A DNA stretch of 64,000 bases from Roseovarius mucosus DSM 17069 (GCF_000768555.3 NZ_KN293978.2:62001-126000), one strand, 5' to 3'; counted from the first letter of the stretch, positions 27,372 through 36,105 are shown. Numbers and translations are program-made. Notes: a model not told the origin generated them from the sequence alone.

Positions 27372-27875
27372 TCAGTGGCCGTGCGGTCGCACGATGTGGT
27401 AATCGCCGCTGAGATAGGTCAGCGGTTTTTGCCCGGCATTGGTCAGCGCCGTCACGGTGCCAATGCAGATGGCGTGGCTGCCGTGGATGATCCGGTCGGT
27501 GAGGTGGCAGGAAAAGGCGGTCGCACGCGGCAGTACCGGGCCTTCGGGGCGGGGTGTGATTGGCAGGCCATCAAACCGGGCGGCGGGATTGTCCGGCGAG
27601 GGACCGGCAAAGGCGCGTGCCACCTCGACGGCATCCTCGGCCAAGACATTGACGCAGAAAGCCCCATTCTCGATCACCGCGCGGGCGATGCGGCTGTCGG
27701 TGCGCAGGCACACCAGTACCGAGGGTGGATCGGCGGAAAGCGAGGAAAAGGCACTGACCGTGGCCCCGGCGCGGCCGGATGGCCCGTCGGTGGTGACAAC
27801 CGTCACGGTGGCCGCGACCTGCCGCATGGCGGCAAGAAAGGCGTCGCGGTCTACGCTGCGTGTGTCTGAGGTCAC
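27372..27875 (-). CDS. Flavin reductase family protein (FMN-binding split barrel)
   Basis: FMN/FAD:NAD(P)H oxidoreductase of the HpaC/flavin-reductase fold that supplies reduced flavin to a two-component monooxygenase. Motifs include FLAAMRQVAATVTVVTTDG at the start, GATVSAFSSLSADPPSVLVCL (the flavin-binding loop) and GAFCVNVLAE. HAICIGTV forms part of the last barrel strand. The chosen start is GTG at 27875, with CAGGAG 6-8 nt upstream. The 32 in-frame codons before it read as non-family sequence. It is 167 residues, the normal size. No partner oxygenase is adjacent. Confidence 0.85.
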   Translation of the reverse strand: MTSDTRSVDRDAFLAAMRQVAATVTVVTTDGPSGRAGATVSAFSSLSADPPSVLVCLRTDSRIARAVIENGAFCVNVLAEDAVEVARAFAGPSPDNPAARFDGLPITPRPEGPVLPRATAFSCHLTDRIIHGSHAICIGTVTALTNAGQKPLTYLSGDYHIVRPHGH

Positions 27876-28013
27876 GGGTGCTGCTCCTGTGCGTCGGGCG
27901 GACCCATTGGGTAGCCCCGAAATGTGGCAGGGTAAAGGAATTCCGATGCCGGGGGTGCAGGTAGCGTGCATCTGCGTGCTTTCAAACCGCTTGGAAGGAG
28001 GGGCAAGAAAAAA

Positions 28014-28039
28014 ACCACGCAGGCCGGGGCCTGCGTGGT
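28014..28039 (-). terminator. Terminator of the dctPQM operon
   Basis: Perfect inverted repeat ACCACGCAGGCC and GGCCTGCGTGGT separated by two bases. On the minus strand it is followed by a run of seven T interrupted by C (plus positions 28007-28014 are A-rich). It lies about 30 nt past the dctM stop. Confidence 0.85.
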
Positions 28040-28068
28040 CTGGGGAACGGTTGATCCGTCCTTGTGGT

Positions 28069-29463
28069 CTATTTCGTGATGATCTCTGGTCCCATCACCG
28101 CATTGGGCAGCGCGGTCGAGATCCATGGCACATAGGTGACGATGATCAGGAACACGAAGAGCACCGCGAGGAAGGGCAGGGCCGCGCGCACCACCGCCAT
28201 CATCGGCATGCCCGCCACGCCGGAGGTCACGAAGAGGTTGAGACCGACGGGGGGCGTGATCATGCCGATTTCCATGTTCACCACCATGATGATGCCAAGA
28301 TGAATGGGGTCGATGCCCAGTTCGATGGCGATGGGGAACACCAGCGGCGCGACGATCACCAGAAGGCCCGACGGTTCCATGAACTGTCCGCCGATGAGCA
28401 GGATCACGTTGACCACGATGAGGAACGTGACAGGCCCGAGCCCCGCGCCGAGCATGGCGTTGGCGATATGCTGGGGGATCTGTTCCTCGGTCAGCACATG
28501 TTTGAGGATGAGCGCGTTGGCGATCACGAACATGAGCATTACGGTGAGTTTGCCCGCATCCAGCAGCGTTTTACGGGTGTCGCGGTGGAAAAAGGCCGTG
28601 ATGAGGGCCGAGGGGCGTTGATAGAGCGCCAGCGGTGCCTGACCGTCGCCGCGCGCCAGAGGACCCATGTCGCGGTAAACGAAGCTGGCCACGAGGAAGG
28701 CGTAGACCGCTGCCACGGCTGCTGCCTCGGTGGGGGTAAAGATCGCGCCGGTGACGCCGGGGATGCCGTAGATCCCGACCATGATGATGACGATCAGGAA
28801 GAGGCCCCAGAACGCCTCGCGGAAGCTGTCGAGCATTTCCCCCACGCCGCGCCATTCGCCCTTGGGCATGTTCTTGAACTTGGCGATGACATAGATGGTC
28901 AGCATCAGCATCGTGCCTGCCAGAAGCCCCGGCAGCACGCCTGCGAGGAACATCCGCCCCACGGAGACATCGGTGGCACTGGCATAGACCACCATTACGA
29001 TGGAGGGCGGGATCAGGATGCCGAGCGTGCCTGCGTTACAGATCACACCGGCCGCGAATTCCTTGGTATAGCCCAACTGGCGCATTGCTGCGATGACGAT
29101 GGTGCCGATGGCCACCACGGTGGCGGGGGACGAGCCCGAGAGGGCCGCGAACATCATGCAGGCCAGCACGCCCGCAATGGCCATGCCGCCGGGCAGGTGC
29201 CCCACGCAGGCGATGGCAAAGCGGATGATGCGTTGCGCCACGCCGCCGGTCGACATGAAGGACGAGGCCAGCACGAAGAAGGGGATGGCCAGCAGCGTGA
29301 AATGCCCGACGAAGGCGTTGAGCAGCGTGCCCGCGATGGAGGCGAGCGACGTGTCGGAGTAGATCAGCATGAAAAGAGTGGAGCTGAGCCCGAGCGAGAT
29401 GGCGATCGGCACGCCGATCAGCATCAGGCCTATGACCATGGAAAAGAGCAGGACGACGTCCAT
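28069..29463 (-). CDS. dctM: TRAP transporter large permease DctM
   Basis: Twelve-segment-type membrane subunit of a tripartite ATP-independent periplasmic transporter that drives solute uptake with the sodium or proton gradient. It is 464 residues and opens MDVVLLFSMVIGLMLIGVPIAISLG. Family motifs include FVLASSFMSTGGVAQRI and GSSPATVVAIGTI. It overlaps dctQ by one base. The pairing with dctB-dctD suggests C4-dicarboxylates, but the family also takes other acids. Confidence 0.92.
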   Translation of the reverse strand: MDVVLLFSMVIGLMLIGVPIAISLGLSSTLFMLIYSDTSLASIAGTLLNAFVGHFTLLAIPFFVLASSFMSTGGVAQRIIRFAIACVGHLPGGMAIAGVLACMMFAALSGSSPATVVAIGTIVIAAMRQLGYTKEFAAGVICNAGTLGILIPPSIVMVVYASATDVSVGRMFLAGVLPGLLAGTMLMLTIYVIAKFKNMPKGEWRGVGEMLDSFREAFWGLFLIVIIMVGIYGIPGVTGAIFTPTEAAAVAAVYAFLVASFVYRDMGPLARGDGQAPLALYQRPSALITAFFHRDTRKTLLDAGKLTVMLMFVIANALILKHVLTEEQIPQHIANAMLGAGLGPVTFLIVVNVILLIGGQFMEPSGLLVIVAPLVFPIAIELGIDPIHLGIIMVVNMEIGMITPPVGLNLFVTSGVAGMPMMAVVRAALPFLAVLFVFLIIVTYVPWISTALPNAVMGPEIITK

Positions 29464-30143
29464 CAGTTTTGTCCCCCTTGGGCGTTACGGGCTTCGGCCG
29501 CGCGCAGTTGTTCGATCTCGTCCTCGACCTCGTGGCTGGCGATCAGGCGATCGCTCTTGCCGCTCCAGATGGAGAGGGCCACTTGCGTGAAGCGCAGCAC
29601 CAGAAGGAAAGCCGAGAGCGGCAGCACGATATAGGGCACGACCTTGGGCAATTTCTCGTAATGGTCCCCGTAGTTGATCAGGTCTTCGAGAAAGCGGAAC
29701 ACGCCCAGCATCGGCACGTCCTGCACCTCGTAAAAGCTCTGGGAGCGGGCGGAGGTGTCGAACCCGGTCGGGAACCAGCGCCCGGATGTGGGGGGCAGGT
29801 CAGCAAAGACGGCCCAGTAATCGTAGCACCCCTTGAGCAAGAGCAGCGAAAAGAAGAGGCAGGCCCCGACCGCCAGCAGCGCCACGATCCGGCGCGCGGG
29901 GTCCGAGAGCAGATTGATCACCGCGTCCACGCCCAGATGCGCGTGCTTCTTGACCGCATAGGAGGCGCCCAGAAGAACCAGCCAGCCGAACATGAACACG
30001 GTCAGTTCGAGCGCCCAGAGTATATTCGTGTTGAACACATATCGGGCGATGACATTTGCGAAGGTCAGCAATGTCATCATCCCCAGGAGCGCGGCGATCA
30101 CCGTCTCCTCGATATGGTCGATTAGCCCAGTCTTGTGCTGCAT
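29463..30143 (-). CDS. dctQ: TRAP transporter small permease DctQ
   Basis: Four-helix membrane subunit linking the binding protein and the large permease. It is 226 residues, long for DctQ because a roughly 60-residue loop (DLPPTSGRWFPTGF region) sits between helices 3 and 4. The N-terminal segment DHIEETVIAALLGMMTLLTFANVIARYVFN is family-typical, as is WALELTVFMFGWLVLLGASYAVK. Its stop overlaps the dctM start by one base. It lies 123 nt downstream of dctP, behind two stem-loops. Confidence 0.9.
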   Translation of the reverse strand: MQHKTGLIDHIEETVIAALLGMMTLLTFANVIARYVFNTNILWALELTVFMFGWLVLLGASYAVKKHAHLGVDAVINLLSDPARRIVALLAVGACLFFSLLLLKGCYDYWAVFADLPPTSGRWFPTGFDTSARSQSFYEVQDVPMLGVFRFLEDLINYGDHYEKLPKVVPYIVLPLSAFLLVLRFTQVALSIWSGKSDRLIASHEVEDEIEQLRAAEARNAQGGQN

Positions 30144-30186
30144 CGTCCCATTCCCAAATTTTGTGATTGTATCGCGGGCTGCCAGT

Positions 30187-30249
30187 CGGGCGGGTTATTG
30201 AGAAACCCGCCCGCTGCACCCAATGGCCCGCCCGGCACTGGGGCGGGCC
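30187..30249 (-). promoter_or_regulatory. Two stem-loops in the dctP-dctQ gap
   Basis: First: CGGGCGGGTT and AACCCGCCCG (30187-30213). Second: GGCCCGCCC and GGGCGGGCC with a 7-nt loop (30225-30249). Neither is followed by a T-run. Between a binding-protein gene and its permease genes, such hairpins often stabilise the upstream message so that the periplasmic protein is made in excess; this role is inferred. Confidence 0.6.
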
Positions 30250-30266
30250 GCACCGTTAAAGCCGGA

Positions 30267-31268
30267 TCAGCTGCTGGAGTTCGAAGCCACGGCGGCGTCG
30301 ATGTTTTCCTGGCCGACATCCTCTTTGAACTTGTCCCAGACGGGGTTCATCGTTTCGACCCATTTGGCGCGCTGTTCGGGGCTGAGTTGGCGCACCACGC
30401 CACCGGCGTCGATGATGGCCTGCTTGGCCTCTTCGTTGACGCGGGTCGATTCTGCGTTACGCACCTCGGTCACTTCCTTGACGATGGTCAGGAACTGATC
30501 ACGCACATCCGCATCGAGGCTGTCGAGGAAATCGACGCTGGTCACGACGAGATAGTCGATGATGCCATGGTTGGTCTCGGTGGTGCCGTCCTGAACCTCG
30601 AAGAATTTTTGACCATAGATGTTCGACCAGGTGTTTTCCTGACCGTCCACAACGCCCTGTTGCAGCGCGCCATAGACCTCGGAGAAGGCCATTTTCTGCG
30701 GACTGCCACCGATGGCATCCATTTGGGCCACAAGCACGTCAGAGGATTGCACGCGGAACTTGAGGCCATTGGCATCGGTGGGTTCCAAGAGCGGCTTGTT
30801 GGCCGACATCTGCTTCATGCCATTGTGCCAGTAGGCGAGACCCTGAAGGCCGCGACGCTGCATCGAATCGAGCATGGCCTGACCGGTTTCGGAGTTCTGG
30901 AAGCGATCGACGGCCGCGACATCGGTGAAGAGGAAGGGCAGGTCGAAGAGGCGGAATTGCTTGGTGAACTTCTCGAATTTCGAGAGCGAGGGCGCGGCCA
31001 GTTGCACATCGCCCTGAAGCATCGCCTCGAGCACCTTGTCGTCGTCATAGAGGGTCGAGTTGGGGAACACCTCCATGCACATCTTGCCATTCATTTCCTC
31101 GTTGACGCGGGTTTGCAACAAAGAGGCGGCGATGCCTTTGGGGTGTTTGTCGGTGTTGGTGACGTGGCTGAACTTGACGACGATTTCGCCGTCTTCGCAG
31201 GCGGCCATTGCGGCACCCGCGCCAACGGTCAGTGCCAATGCCGAGACGGCAGCGGTCAGGAATTTCAT
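30267..31268 (-). CDS. dctP: TRAP transporter substrate-binding protein DctP
   Basis: Periplasmic solute receptor of the DctP family. A Sec signal peptide is clear: MKFLTAAVSALALTVGAGAAMA, cleaved before ACEDGE. Then come the DctP-type segments FSHVTNTDKHPKGIAA and LQGDVQLAAPSLSKF, and the conserved arginine region near KFRVQSSDV. It is 333 residues from ATG 31268, with GGAGGAG 8 nt upstream. In-frame sequence to 31508 is non-coding leader. It is first in dctPQM; the upstream palindromes and dctBD point to induced expression by a dicarboxylate. Confidence 0.93.
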   Translation of the reverse strand: MKFLTAAVSALALTVGAGAAMAACEDGEIVVKFSHVTNTDKHPKGIAASLLQTRVNEEMNGKMCMEVFPNSTLYDDDKVLEAMLQGDVQLAAPSLSKFEKFTKQFRLFDLPFLFTDVAAVDRFQNSETGQAMLDSMQRRGLQGLAYWHNGMKQMSANKPLLEPTDANGLKFRVQSSDVLVAQMDAIGGSPQKMAFSEVYGALQQGVVDGQENTWSNIYGQKFFEVQDGTTETNHGIIDYLVVTSVDFLDSLDADVRDQFLTIVKEVTEVRNAESTRVNEEAKQAIIDAGGVVRQLSPEQRAKWVETMNPVWDKFKEDVGQENIDAAVASNSSS

Positions 31269-31355
31269 GTGGGTCTCCTCCCAAGTCAAACTGTTTTGGA
31301 CTGCGCCCGAACCGAGCGCGGTGCAGTCAAAGTGAGAGAAAGCGGCGTTCCGCTC

Positions 31356-31380
31356 AAGACTTTGTGCAAGTCTTTGGCGT
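31356..31380 (-). promoter_or_regulatory. Weak sigma-54-like element with overlapping inverted repeat upstream of dctP
   Basis: On the minus strand ACGCCA-N5-TTGCA (31365-31380) matches the -12 box TTGC well, but the -24 GG is CG. A perfect 7-bp inverted repeat AAGACTT-N5-AAGTCTT (31356-31374) overlaps it. It lies about 100 nt before the dctP start and about 80-140 nt from the palindromes, the usual promoter-enhancer geometry. The promoter class is unproven. Confidence 0.3.
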
Positions 31381-31456
31381 GATGCCTGATTTGTGACGGG
31401 TTTACAGAGGGTTGCGCGGCATATTTGGGGTAGCGGGTTTGCGCCTGCTGCATGGC

Positions 31457-31508
31457 TTGTGCGAAATCCCGCACGGGCTTTGGCGGGCTTGTGCGGAAAT
31501 TCGCACAA
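31457..31508. promoter_or_regulatory. Tandem palindromes, candidate DctD operators
   Basis: Two 20-bp copies: TTGTGCG-N6-CGCACGG (31457-31476) and TTGTGCG-N6-CGCACAA (31489-31508). They are spaced 32 bp apart, about three helical turns. They lie 190-240 bp upstream of dctP and immediately after the dctD stop. Rhizobial DctD is known to bind paired upstream sites; assignment to this DctD is inferred. Confidence 0.65.
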
Positions 31509-31520
31509 ATTGGCGTGCGC

Positions 31521-32750
31521 CTAGCGGCGGTAATCCTCGGGGCGAATCCCGTAGCGGGCGAGCTTGTCGTAGAAGGTCTTGCGCGGGAGTTTGAGCGCCT
31601 CGGCGGCCTGTGCCGCGCGTCCGTTCTGCCGCCCCAGGGCCGCGATCAGGAGCGAGCGCTCGACCCGCGCCATCTGTTCTGCGAGCCCAAGTTCGGCCGC
31701 TTCGGCGGCGCTGTCGGGCATCCCCAGCACGAAGCGCATGGCCGCCGACATGAGCGAGCGGGCATTGCCCGGCCAATCCTGCGCCATCAGGGCGGCGAGA
31801 TGGTCGGGGCCAATCTCGGGCGCGGAGAGACCGGCCTGTTCGGCGGCCTGTGCGACATAGTGGCGAAAGAGGACGGGGATATCCTCGGGGCGTTCCGAGA
31901 GGGCGGGAATGCGCACGCGCATGACTTCGAGCCGGTAGTAGAGATCGGCGTTGAAGCGGCCCGCGCGCGCCGCCTCTTCGAGATCGGCGGTGCTGCCTGC
32001 TATGAGGCGGGTTTCAGAGCCGGATTCGATGCGGTCGAGAAGCGCGTATTGGCTGTCCATCGGCAGGGCCGGGATTTCATCGAGAAAGAGCGTACCGCCA
32101 CGCGCGGCATAGAGCGCTGCGTCCAGCGCCGGAGGATCGAGCCGGGCGGCGGCGCGTTTTACGAATGGGCCACTGGCGCGGGGCGACATCAGGTGAATGA
32201 CCTCGGCCACCTTGGATACGCCTGCACCGGGGGGGCCGATCACCAGCGTTTCGGTGCCCGCGCGGGCCGCCTGGCGGACGGTCTGGCGCATGTCCTCGGC
32301 CACGCGTGAGGTGCCAAAGAGCATCCGCGCCGCCGGATCGCCGGTCTCGAGCTGGGCCTTGAGGCGGCGGTTTTCGAGCACCAGCGCGCGGTTCTTGAGG
32401 GCGCGATCGAGGACCGGGATCAGGGCATCGGGCGCGCAGGGCTTTTCGAGGAAGTCAAAGGCCCCTTGGCCCATCGCCTTGACCGCCATGGGAATATCGC
32501 CTTCGCCGGTGAGCAGGATAACGGGCAATTCCTCGTCAAGTGCGCGGGTATGGGCCAGAAGGTGAAAGCCGTCACGTCCCGGCATGCGGATGTCCGACAG
32601 GATCACACCTGCGAAATCGCGGGCGATATGATCCTTGGCCTCGATGAACGAGCCAGCGGCGCGCACGGTATACTCGGCCAGTTCCAGCGTCTGGCTGAGC
32701 GCCTCGCGCACGGGTCTGTCATCATCGACCACGAGGACATTGCGGATCAT
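31521..32750 (-). CDS. dctD: DctD-like response regulator, AAA domain degenerate
   Basis: Response regulator of 409 residues, partner of the DctB kinase. The receiver domain (1-120) has acidic DDD at residues 9-11 and the phospho-acceptor D53. The AAA domain is altered: the Walker A position reads GPPGAGVSK (172-180), with valine where the nucleotide-binding lysine should be. About 20 residues containing GAFTGA are missing before GGTLFLDE (218-225). The C-terminal Fis-type HTH (AAQAAEALKLPRKTFYDKL) is intact. So it keeps the ability to receive phosphate and bind DNA but probably not to drive sigma-54 open-complex formation. ATG 32750 overlaps the dctB stop by 4 nt. Confidence 0.85.
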   Translation of the reverse strand: MIRNVLVVDDDRPVREALSQTLELAEYTVRAAGSFIEAKDHIARDFAGVILSDIRMPGRDGFHLLAHTRALDEELPVILLTGEGDIPMAVKAMGQGAFDFLEKPCAPDALIPVLDRALKNRALVLENRRLKAQLETGDPAARMLFGTSRVAEDMRQTVRQAARAGTETLVIGPPGAGVSKVAEVIHLMSPRASGPFVKRAAARLDPPALDAALYAARGGTLFLDEIPALPMDSQYALLDRIESGSETRLIAGSTADLEEAARAGRFNADLYYRLEVMRVRIPALSERPEDIPVLFRHYVAQAAEQAGLSAPEIGPDHLAALMAQDWPGNARSLMSAAMRFVLGMPDSAAEAAELGLAEQMARVERSLLIAALGRQNGRAAQAAEALKLPRKTFYDKLARYGIRPEDYRR

Positions 32751-34516
32751 GCGGCACCTTTTTCCTGAGCGTCGGGGTCCGGCCATGGTTCCAGCGCCAC
32801 GGTGAATTCCGCCCCGGTGCCGGTGTTGCGGCCGGTGATCTGGCCGCCAAAGCTCTGGACCAGACCGTAGGAGATCGAGAGGCCAAGGCCCATGCCGTCG
32901 CCGTCGCCCACAAGTTTGGTGGAATAGAAAGGATCGAAAATCTTTTCGGGTTCCTGAATGCCGGGGCCGGTGTCGCGCAGGCAAAGGGTGACAGGGGCAC
33001 CGGGGGTGAGGGTGATCGAGAGGCGCTTGTCGGCGCTCTTGGCCATAGCATCGGCGGCATTGGTGATAAGATTGACCATGACCTGTCCCAGCCGCACCTC
33101 GCCGCCGCGCACCCAGACGGGGGCGGCGGGCGGTTGCCAGTCGAGGGTGATGGCATCGTTGCCAAGGCGCGCGCTGGTCATCTCGAGCGCCGTGTCGATC
33201 ACGCGGACCATATCGACCCGGCCCATCGGTTCGTTTTCATTGCGCACGAAGGCGCGCAGGTTGCGGATGATGCGGCTCATGCGGTGGGCCATCTCGTCAA
33301 TGCGGCTGAGGTTCTCGGCGGCGCGCTCAGGCTCGCCGCGCTGAAGAAAGGCGCCGCCATTGGCGGCGAATTGGCGAATCGCCATCAATGGCTGATTGAG
33401 TTCGTGGCTGATGCCGGCGCTCATCTTGCGAAGCGCGCTGAGTTTGCCCGCCTGCACGAGTTCGGCCTGTGCGCGCTTGAGCGCGGCCTCGGCCTCTTTG
33501 CGGTCGCGAATTTCGTGGCGGAGTGCAAGGTTGGTGCGGGTGAGGGTGGCGGTGCGGTCGGCGACGCGGCTCTCGAGCAGGGCATTGGCGCGCGCCAGCG
33601 TGCGGCGACGTTCCTGGGCGAGAAAGAGCAGCGTGCCGAAGAAGAGCAGCACGCCTGCCACAGCCCCCGCCTGAAGCCCCGCGATGCGGCGGGCGGGGGC
33701 CACGTTGACCAGCGCTGCGCCGGTCATGCCGATGCGCGGCAAGCTCTGACTGATTTGCAGCGCGCGGCGGGGCAGGTAGGGGCCAAGGTCAATCTGCCAG
33801 ATGTCATGCCCGGCTGTCTGGCTGAGGCCAAAGGGGATGGGCGTACCGCCCGGCGGAATGAGCACTGTGTCTTGCGGCACCTTGCGCCAGCCGAGGAGTT
33901 CGGAGCGGTTTGAGAGAAAGACGCGCCCCTGATCATCCATCAGAAACACCGCCGTTTGCAGTCCGCGCCAGCCGAATTCGACCGCTTCGGCATCGGCAAT
34001 GGCGATGAGCGCGCCGCGCACCTTGCCATCGGGGCCAAAGGAGGGCGCAGCAAATTGAAAGCGCCGTTCGGAGGCGTCGGCGCTCATGCTGTGACCGGTG
34101 CCAAGCGCGCCGTCCATGGCGCGCAGAAACGGGGCGGAATTGACCAGGCCCTCGGGCAGGCGCGCGCCGGTGCCTGCGAGCAGGTTGCCGCGCCGGTCGA
34201 CGTAATAGAGCCCCGTCGCGCCGGTGCGGTCGGCGGAGGCGGTCAAAAGCCGGCGGGCCGCGGAATCCTGATGCCGGGTGTCGGGGCGATTGAGGGCGGT
34301 CAAGGTGGGATGGTCGGCCAGCGCCACCGCCTGATCGCGGTAGCGTTGCAGATCCGACACAAGGCCGCCCAGCACCAGCGCCATATCGGCGCTGCCGCGG
34401 CGTTCGAGATCCGAAAGCGCAGCGCGGTAGCCATAGTGCCAGAGCGCGCCGGTGATCAGCCCCACGGCCAGCACAAAGGGGGCGATGATCACGAGAAGGG
34501 GAGACCTGGGCAACAT
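32747..34516 (-). CDS. dctB: DctB-type sensor histidine kinase
   Basis: Membrane kinase of 589 residues for dicarboxylate sensing. TM1 is at residues 6-28, then a roughly 250-residue periplasmic tandem PAS/Cache-like region, with TM2 near 275-300 (VAGVLLFFGTLLFLA). A coiled linker leads to the H-box GISHELNQPLMAIRQFAANG, the N-box LITNAADAM, G1 DTGPGIQ and G2 GMGLGLSISYGLV. All ATP-lid motifs look intact. It overlaps dctD by 4 nt (ATGA), a coupled pair facing the same way as dctPQM, whose first gene begins about 250 nt beyond the dctD stop. Confidence 0.92.
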   Translation of the reverse strand: MLPRSPLLVIIAPFVLAVGLITGALWHYGYRAALSDLERRGSADMALVLGGLVSDLQRYRDQAVALADHPTLTALNRPDTRHQDSAARRLLTASADRTGATGLYYVDRRGNLLAGTGARLPEGLVNSAPFLRAMDGALGTGHSMSADASERRFQFAAPSFGPDGKVRGALIAIADAEAVEFGWRGLQTAVFLMDDQGRVFLSNRSELLGWRKVPQDTVLIPPGGTPIPFGLSQTAGHDIWQIDLGPYLPRRALQISQSLPRIGMTGAALVNVAPARRIAGLQAGAVAGVLLFFGTLLFLAQERRRTLARANALLESRVADRTATLTRTNLALRHEIRDRKEAEAALKRAQAELVQAGKLSALRKMSAGISHELNQPLMAIRQFAANGGAFLQRGEPERAAENLSRIDEMAHRMSRIIRNLRAFVRNENEPMGRVDMVRVIDTALEMTSARLGNDAITLDWQPPAAPVWVRGGEVRLGQVMVNLITNAADAMAKSADKRLSITLTPGAPVTLCLRDTGPGIQEPEKIFDPFYSTKLVGDGDGMGLGLSISYGLVQSFGGQITGRNTGTGAEFTVALEPWPDPDAQEKGAA

Positions 34517-34581
34517 GGTGTCAATCTATCAGCGCGCCCGCGCCCTTGGCCAGTGGCAATGGGCTTGGGGCGATGGGCCGA

Positions 34582-35157
34582 TCAGGCGCGACCAGCATCC
34601 GAGGACAGCATGAGCGGCGAGATGCCAAGGCAGGTCAGCGCCGCCTCCCATTTGGCGGAATTGGCCGTGTCGAACACGAGGGATATATCGGCATTACAGG
34701 TGAGCCAGCCGTTTTGTGCCAATTCGGATTCGAGCTGTCCCGGCCCCCATCCCGCATAGCCAAGCGCCAGAAGCGCGCGGTCCGGGCCGCTGCCGCGCGC
34801 CAGGTCCTCTAGAATGTCGAGCGTGGCAGTCATGGCGAAGTCGTCGTTCACCTCAAGCGATGTGAGGGTGGATTGATAGCCCCGGTCATGCAAAACGAAT
34901 CCGCGCCCATGTTCGACCGGGCCGCCGAAATGCACCGGTAGATTGCGGGTTTGGCCGGTTGGTGCAATCGAGAGTTGTTCCAGCAGGTCGCGCAGCCGAA
35001 GATCGCTGGTCGGCTTGTTGATGATCAGCCCCATCGCGCCATCGGGCGAATGGGCGCAGAGCAGCACGACCGAATGGGCAAAGCGCGGATCCCCCATGCC
35101 GGGCATGGCGATGAGCAATTTGCCTGTCAGATCCATATCTTGAGTGGTTTGGGTCAC
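34582..35157 (-). CDS. YqgE/AlgH family protein
   Basis: Cytoplasmic protein of the AlgH/YqgE family, whose biochemical role is still unclear. The defining segment [24 protein letters not shown] is present, followed by [14 protein letters not shown] and the C-terminal [21 protein letters not shown] chose GTG 35157 (191 residues). ATG 35136 (MDLTGK) gives 184 residues and is equally possible. It is divergent from the DsbD-N-type gene; the starts are about 135 nt apart. Confidence 0.88.
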   Translation of the reverse strand: MTQTTQDMDLTGKLLIAMPGMGDPRFAHSVVLLCAHSPDGAMGLIINKPTSDLRLRDLLEQLSIAPTGQTRNLPVHFGGPVEHGRGFVLHDRGYQSTLTSLEVNDDFAMTATLDILEDLARGSGPDRALLALGYAGWGPGQLESELAQNGWLTCNADISLVFDTANSAKWEAALTCLGISPLMLSSDAGRA

Positions 35158-35292
35158 GGGTGGTCCCTGTGCTGTTCTCCTTTGAAAATGGGGGGAGCAG
35201 GCCGAGGGTGCAAGCAATCTCTTCATCCTTTGGCAAGAATTCTCGCCGGATTGTGAGTTGGCATTCGGCGCGGAATGGCCCATGTCAGCGGC

Positions 35293-36105
35293 ATGATACA
35301 GGTTTTGCGCACGATTTTTCTGGCCGCTCTTTCGGTTCTGGTGCCCGTTTCGGGCGCGCGGGCGCAAGAAGATATGGTCGCGGTCAGCATCGTCAACGGC
35401 TGGCAGATGGCCGATGGCAGCCATGTGGCGGCGTTGAAATTCGTGCTGGCGGACGGGTGGAAAACCTATTGGCGCGCGCCGGGCGAGGCGGGGATTCCGC
35501 CACAGTTCGATTGGCGCGGATCGCGCAATCTGGCACGGGCCGAGATCGAATGGCCGACGCCGAAACAGACCATGACCAATGGCATGCGCACCATCGGTTA
35601 TGAGCATGTGCTGGTCCTGCCGCTGCGTCTGACCCCCGAGCGTGCAGGCCAGCCGATCACGCTGAGCGTCGATATGGAAATCGGGGTATGCAGCGATATC
35701 TGCGTGCCGGTGTCACTGACGGTGACGCAGCCGTTGGATGGCGGGCAACGGCGGCCTGATCCACAGATTGCCGCCGCCTTGGCTGCGCGCCCATATAACC
35801 AAACGGAGGCCGGTGTGGGACGGGTGGCGTGCAAGGTGTCGCCCATCGAGGGCGGCGGCGTGCATCTGGTGGCTGAGGTCGATGTCGCGGCGATGGGATC
35901 GCAGGAGATGGTTGTGGTCGAGACTGGCAATCCCGCGCTCTGGGTCACGCAAGCCAAGAGCGCGCGACAGGGCAACCGTCTGCGTGCCGAAGCCGAGATC
36001 TTTCATGCCGAGGGGCGGGGCTTCATGCTTGATCGTGGGGGCCTGCGGCTGACCATCCTGAGCACCGGCGATGCGGTCGATATCCGGGGCTGTCCGGCGG
36101 GGTAG
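35293..36105 (+). CDS. Exported protein with DsbD N-terminal (DsbC-like) domain
   Basis: Secreted protein of about 270 residues. Residues 1-24 form a signal peptide ([21 protein letters not shown]). The rest is one immunoglobulin-like domain of the type at the N-terminus of the thiol-disulfide reductase DsbD. It contains the [19 protein letters not shown] segment, and the GVCSDICVP motif supplies the paired cysteines. There is no membrane domain, so it may receive electrons from a separate CcdA/DsbD-beta protein not in this window. ATG 35275 is an alternative start, six codons upstream. Confidence 0.8.
   Translation: MIQVLRTIFLAALSVLVPVSGARAQEDMVAVSIVNGWQMADGSHVAALKFVLADGWKTYWRAPGEAGIPPQFDWRGSRNLARAEIEWPTPKQTMTNGMRTIGYEHVLVLPLRLTPERAGQPITLSVDMEIGVCSDICVPVSLTVTQPLDGGQRRPDPQIAAALAARPYNQTEAGVGRVACKVSPIEGGGVHLVAEVDVAAMGSQEMVVVETGNPALWVTQAKSARQGNRLRAEAEIFHAEGRGFMLDRGGLRLTILSTGDAVDIRGCPAG

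Noticed and set aside
27439..29634. 731-residue plus-strand frame antisense to the flavin reductase and dctM
   Set aside because: Histidine/acid-rich low-complexity shadow; the minus-strand genes have complete families and ribosome sites.
32751..32984. Upstream extension of dctD to 32984
   Set aside because: It overlaps the 3' end of dctB; receiver domain and ATGA coupling place the start at 32750.
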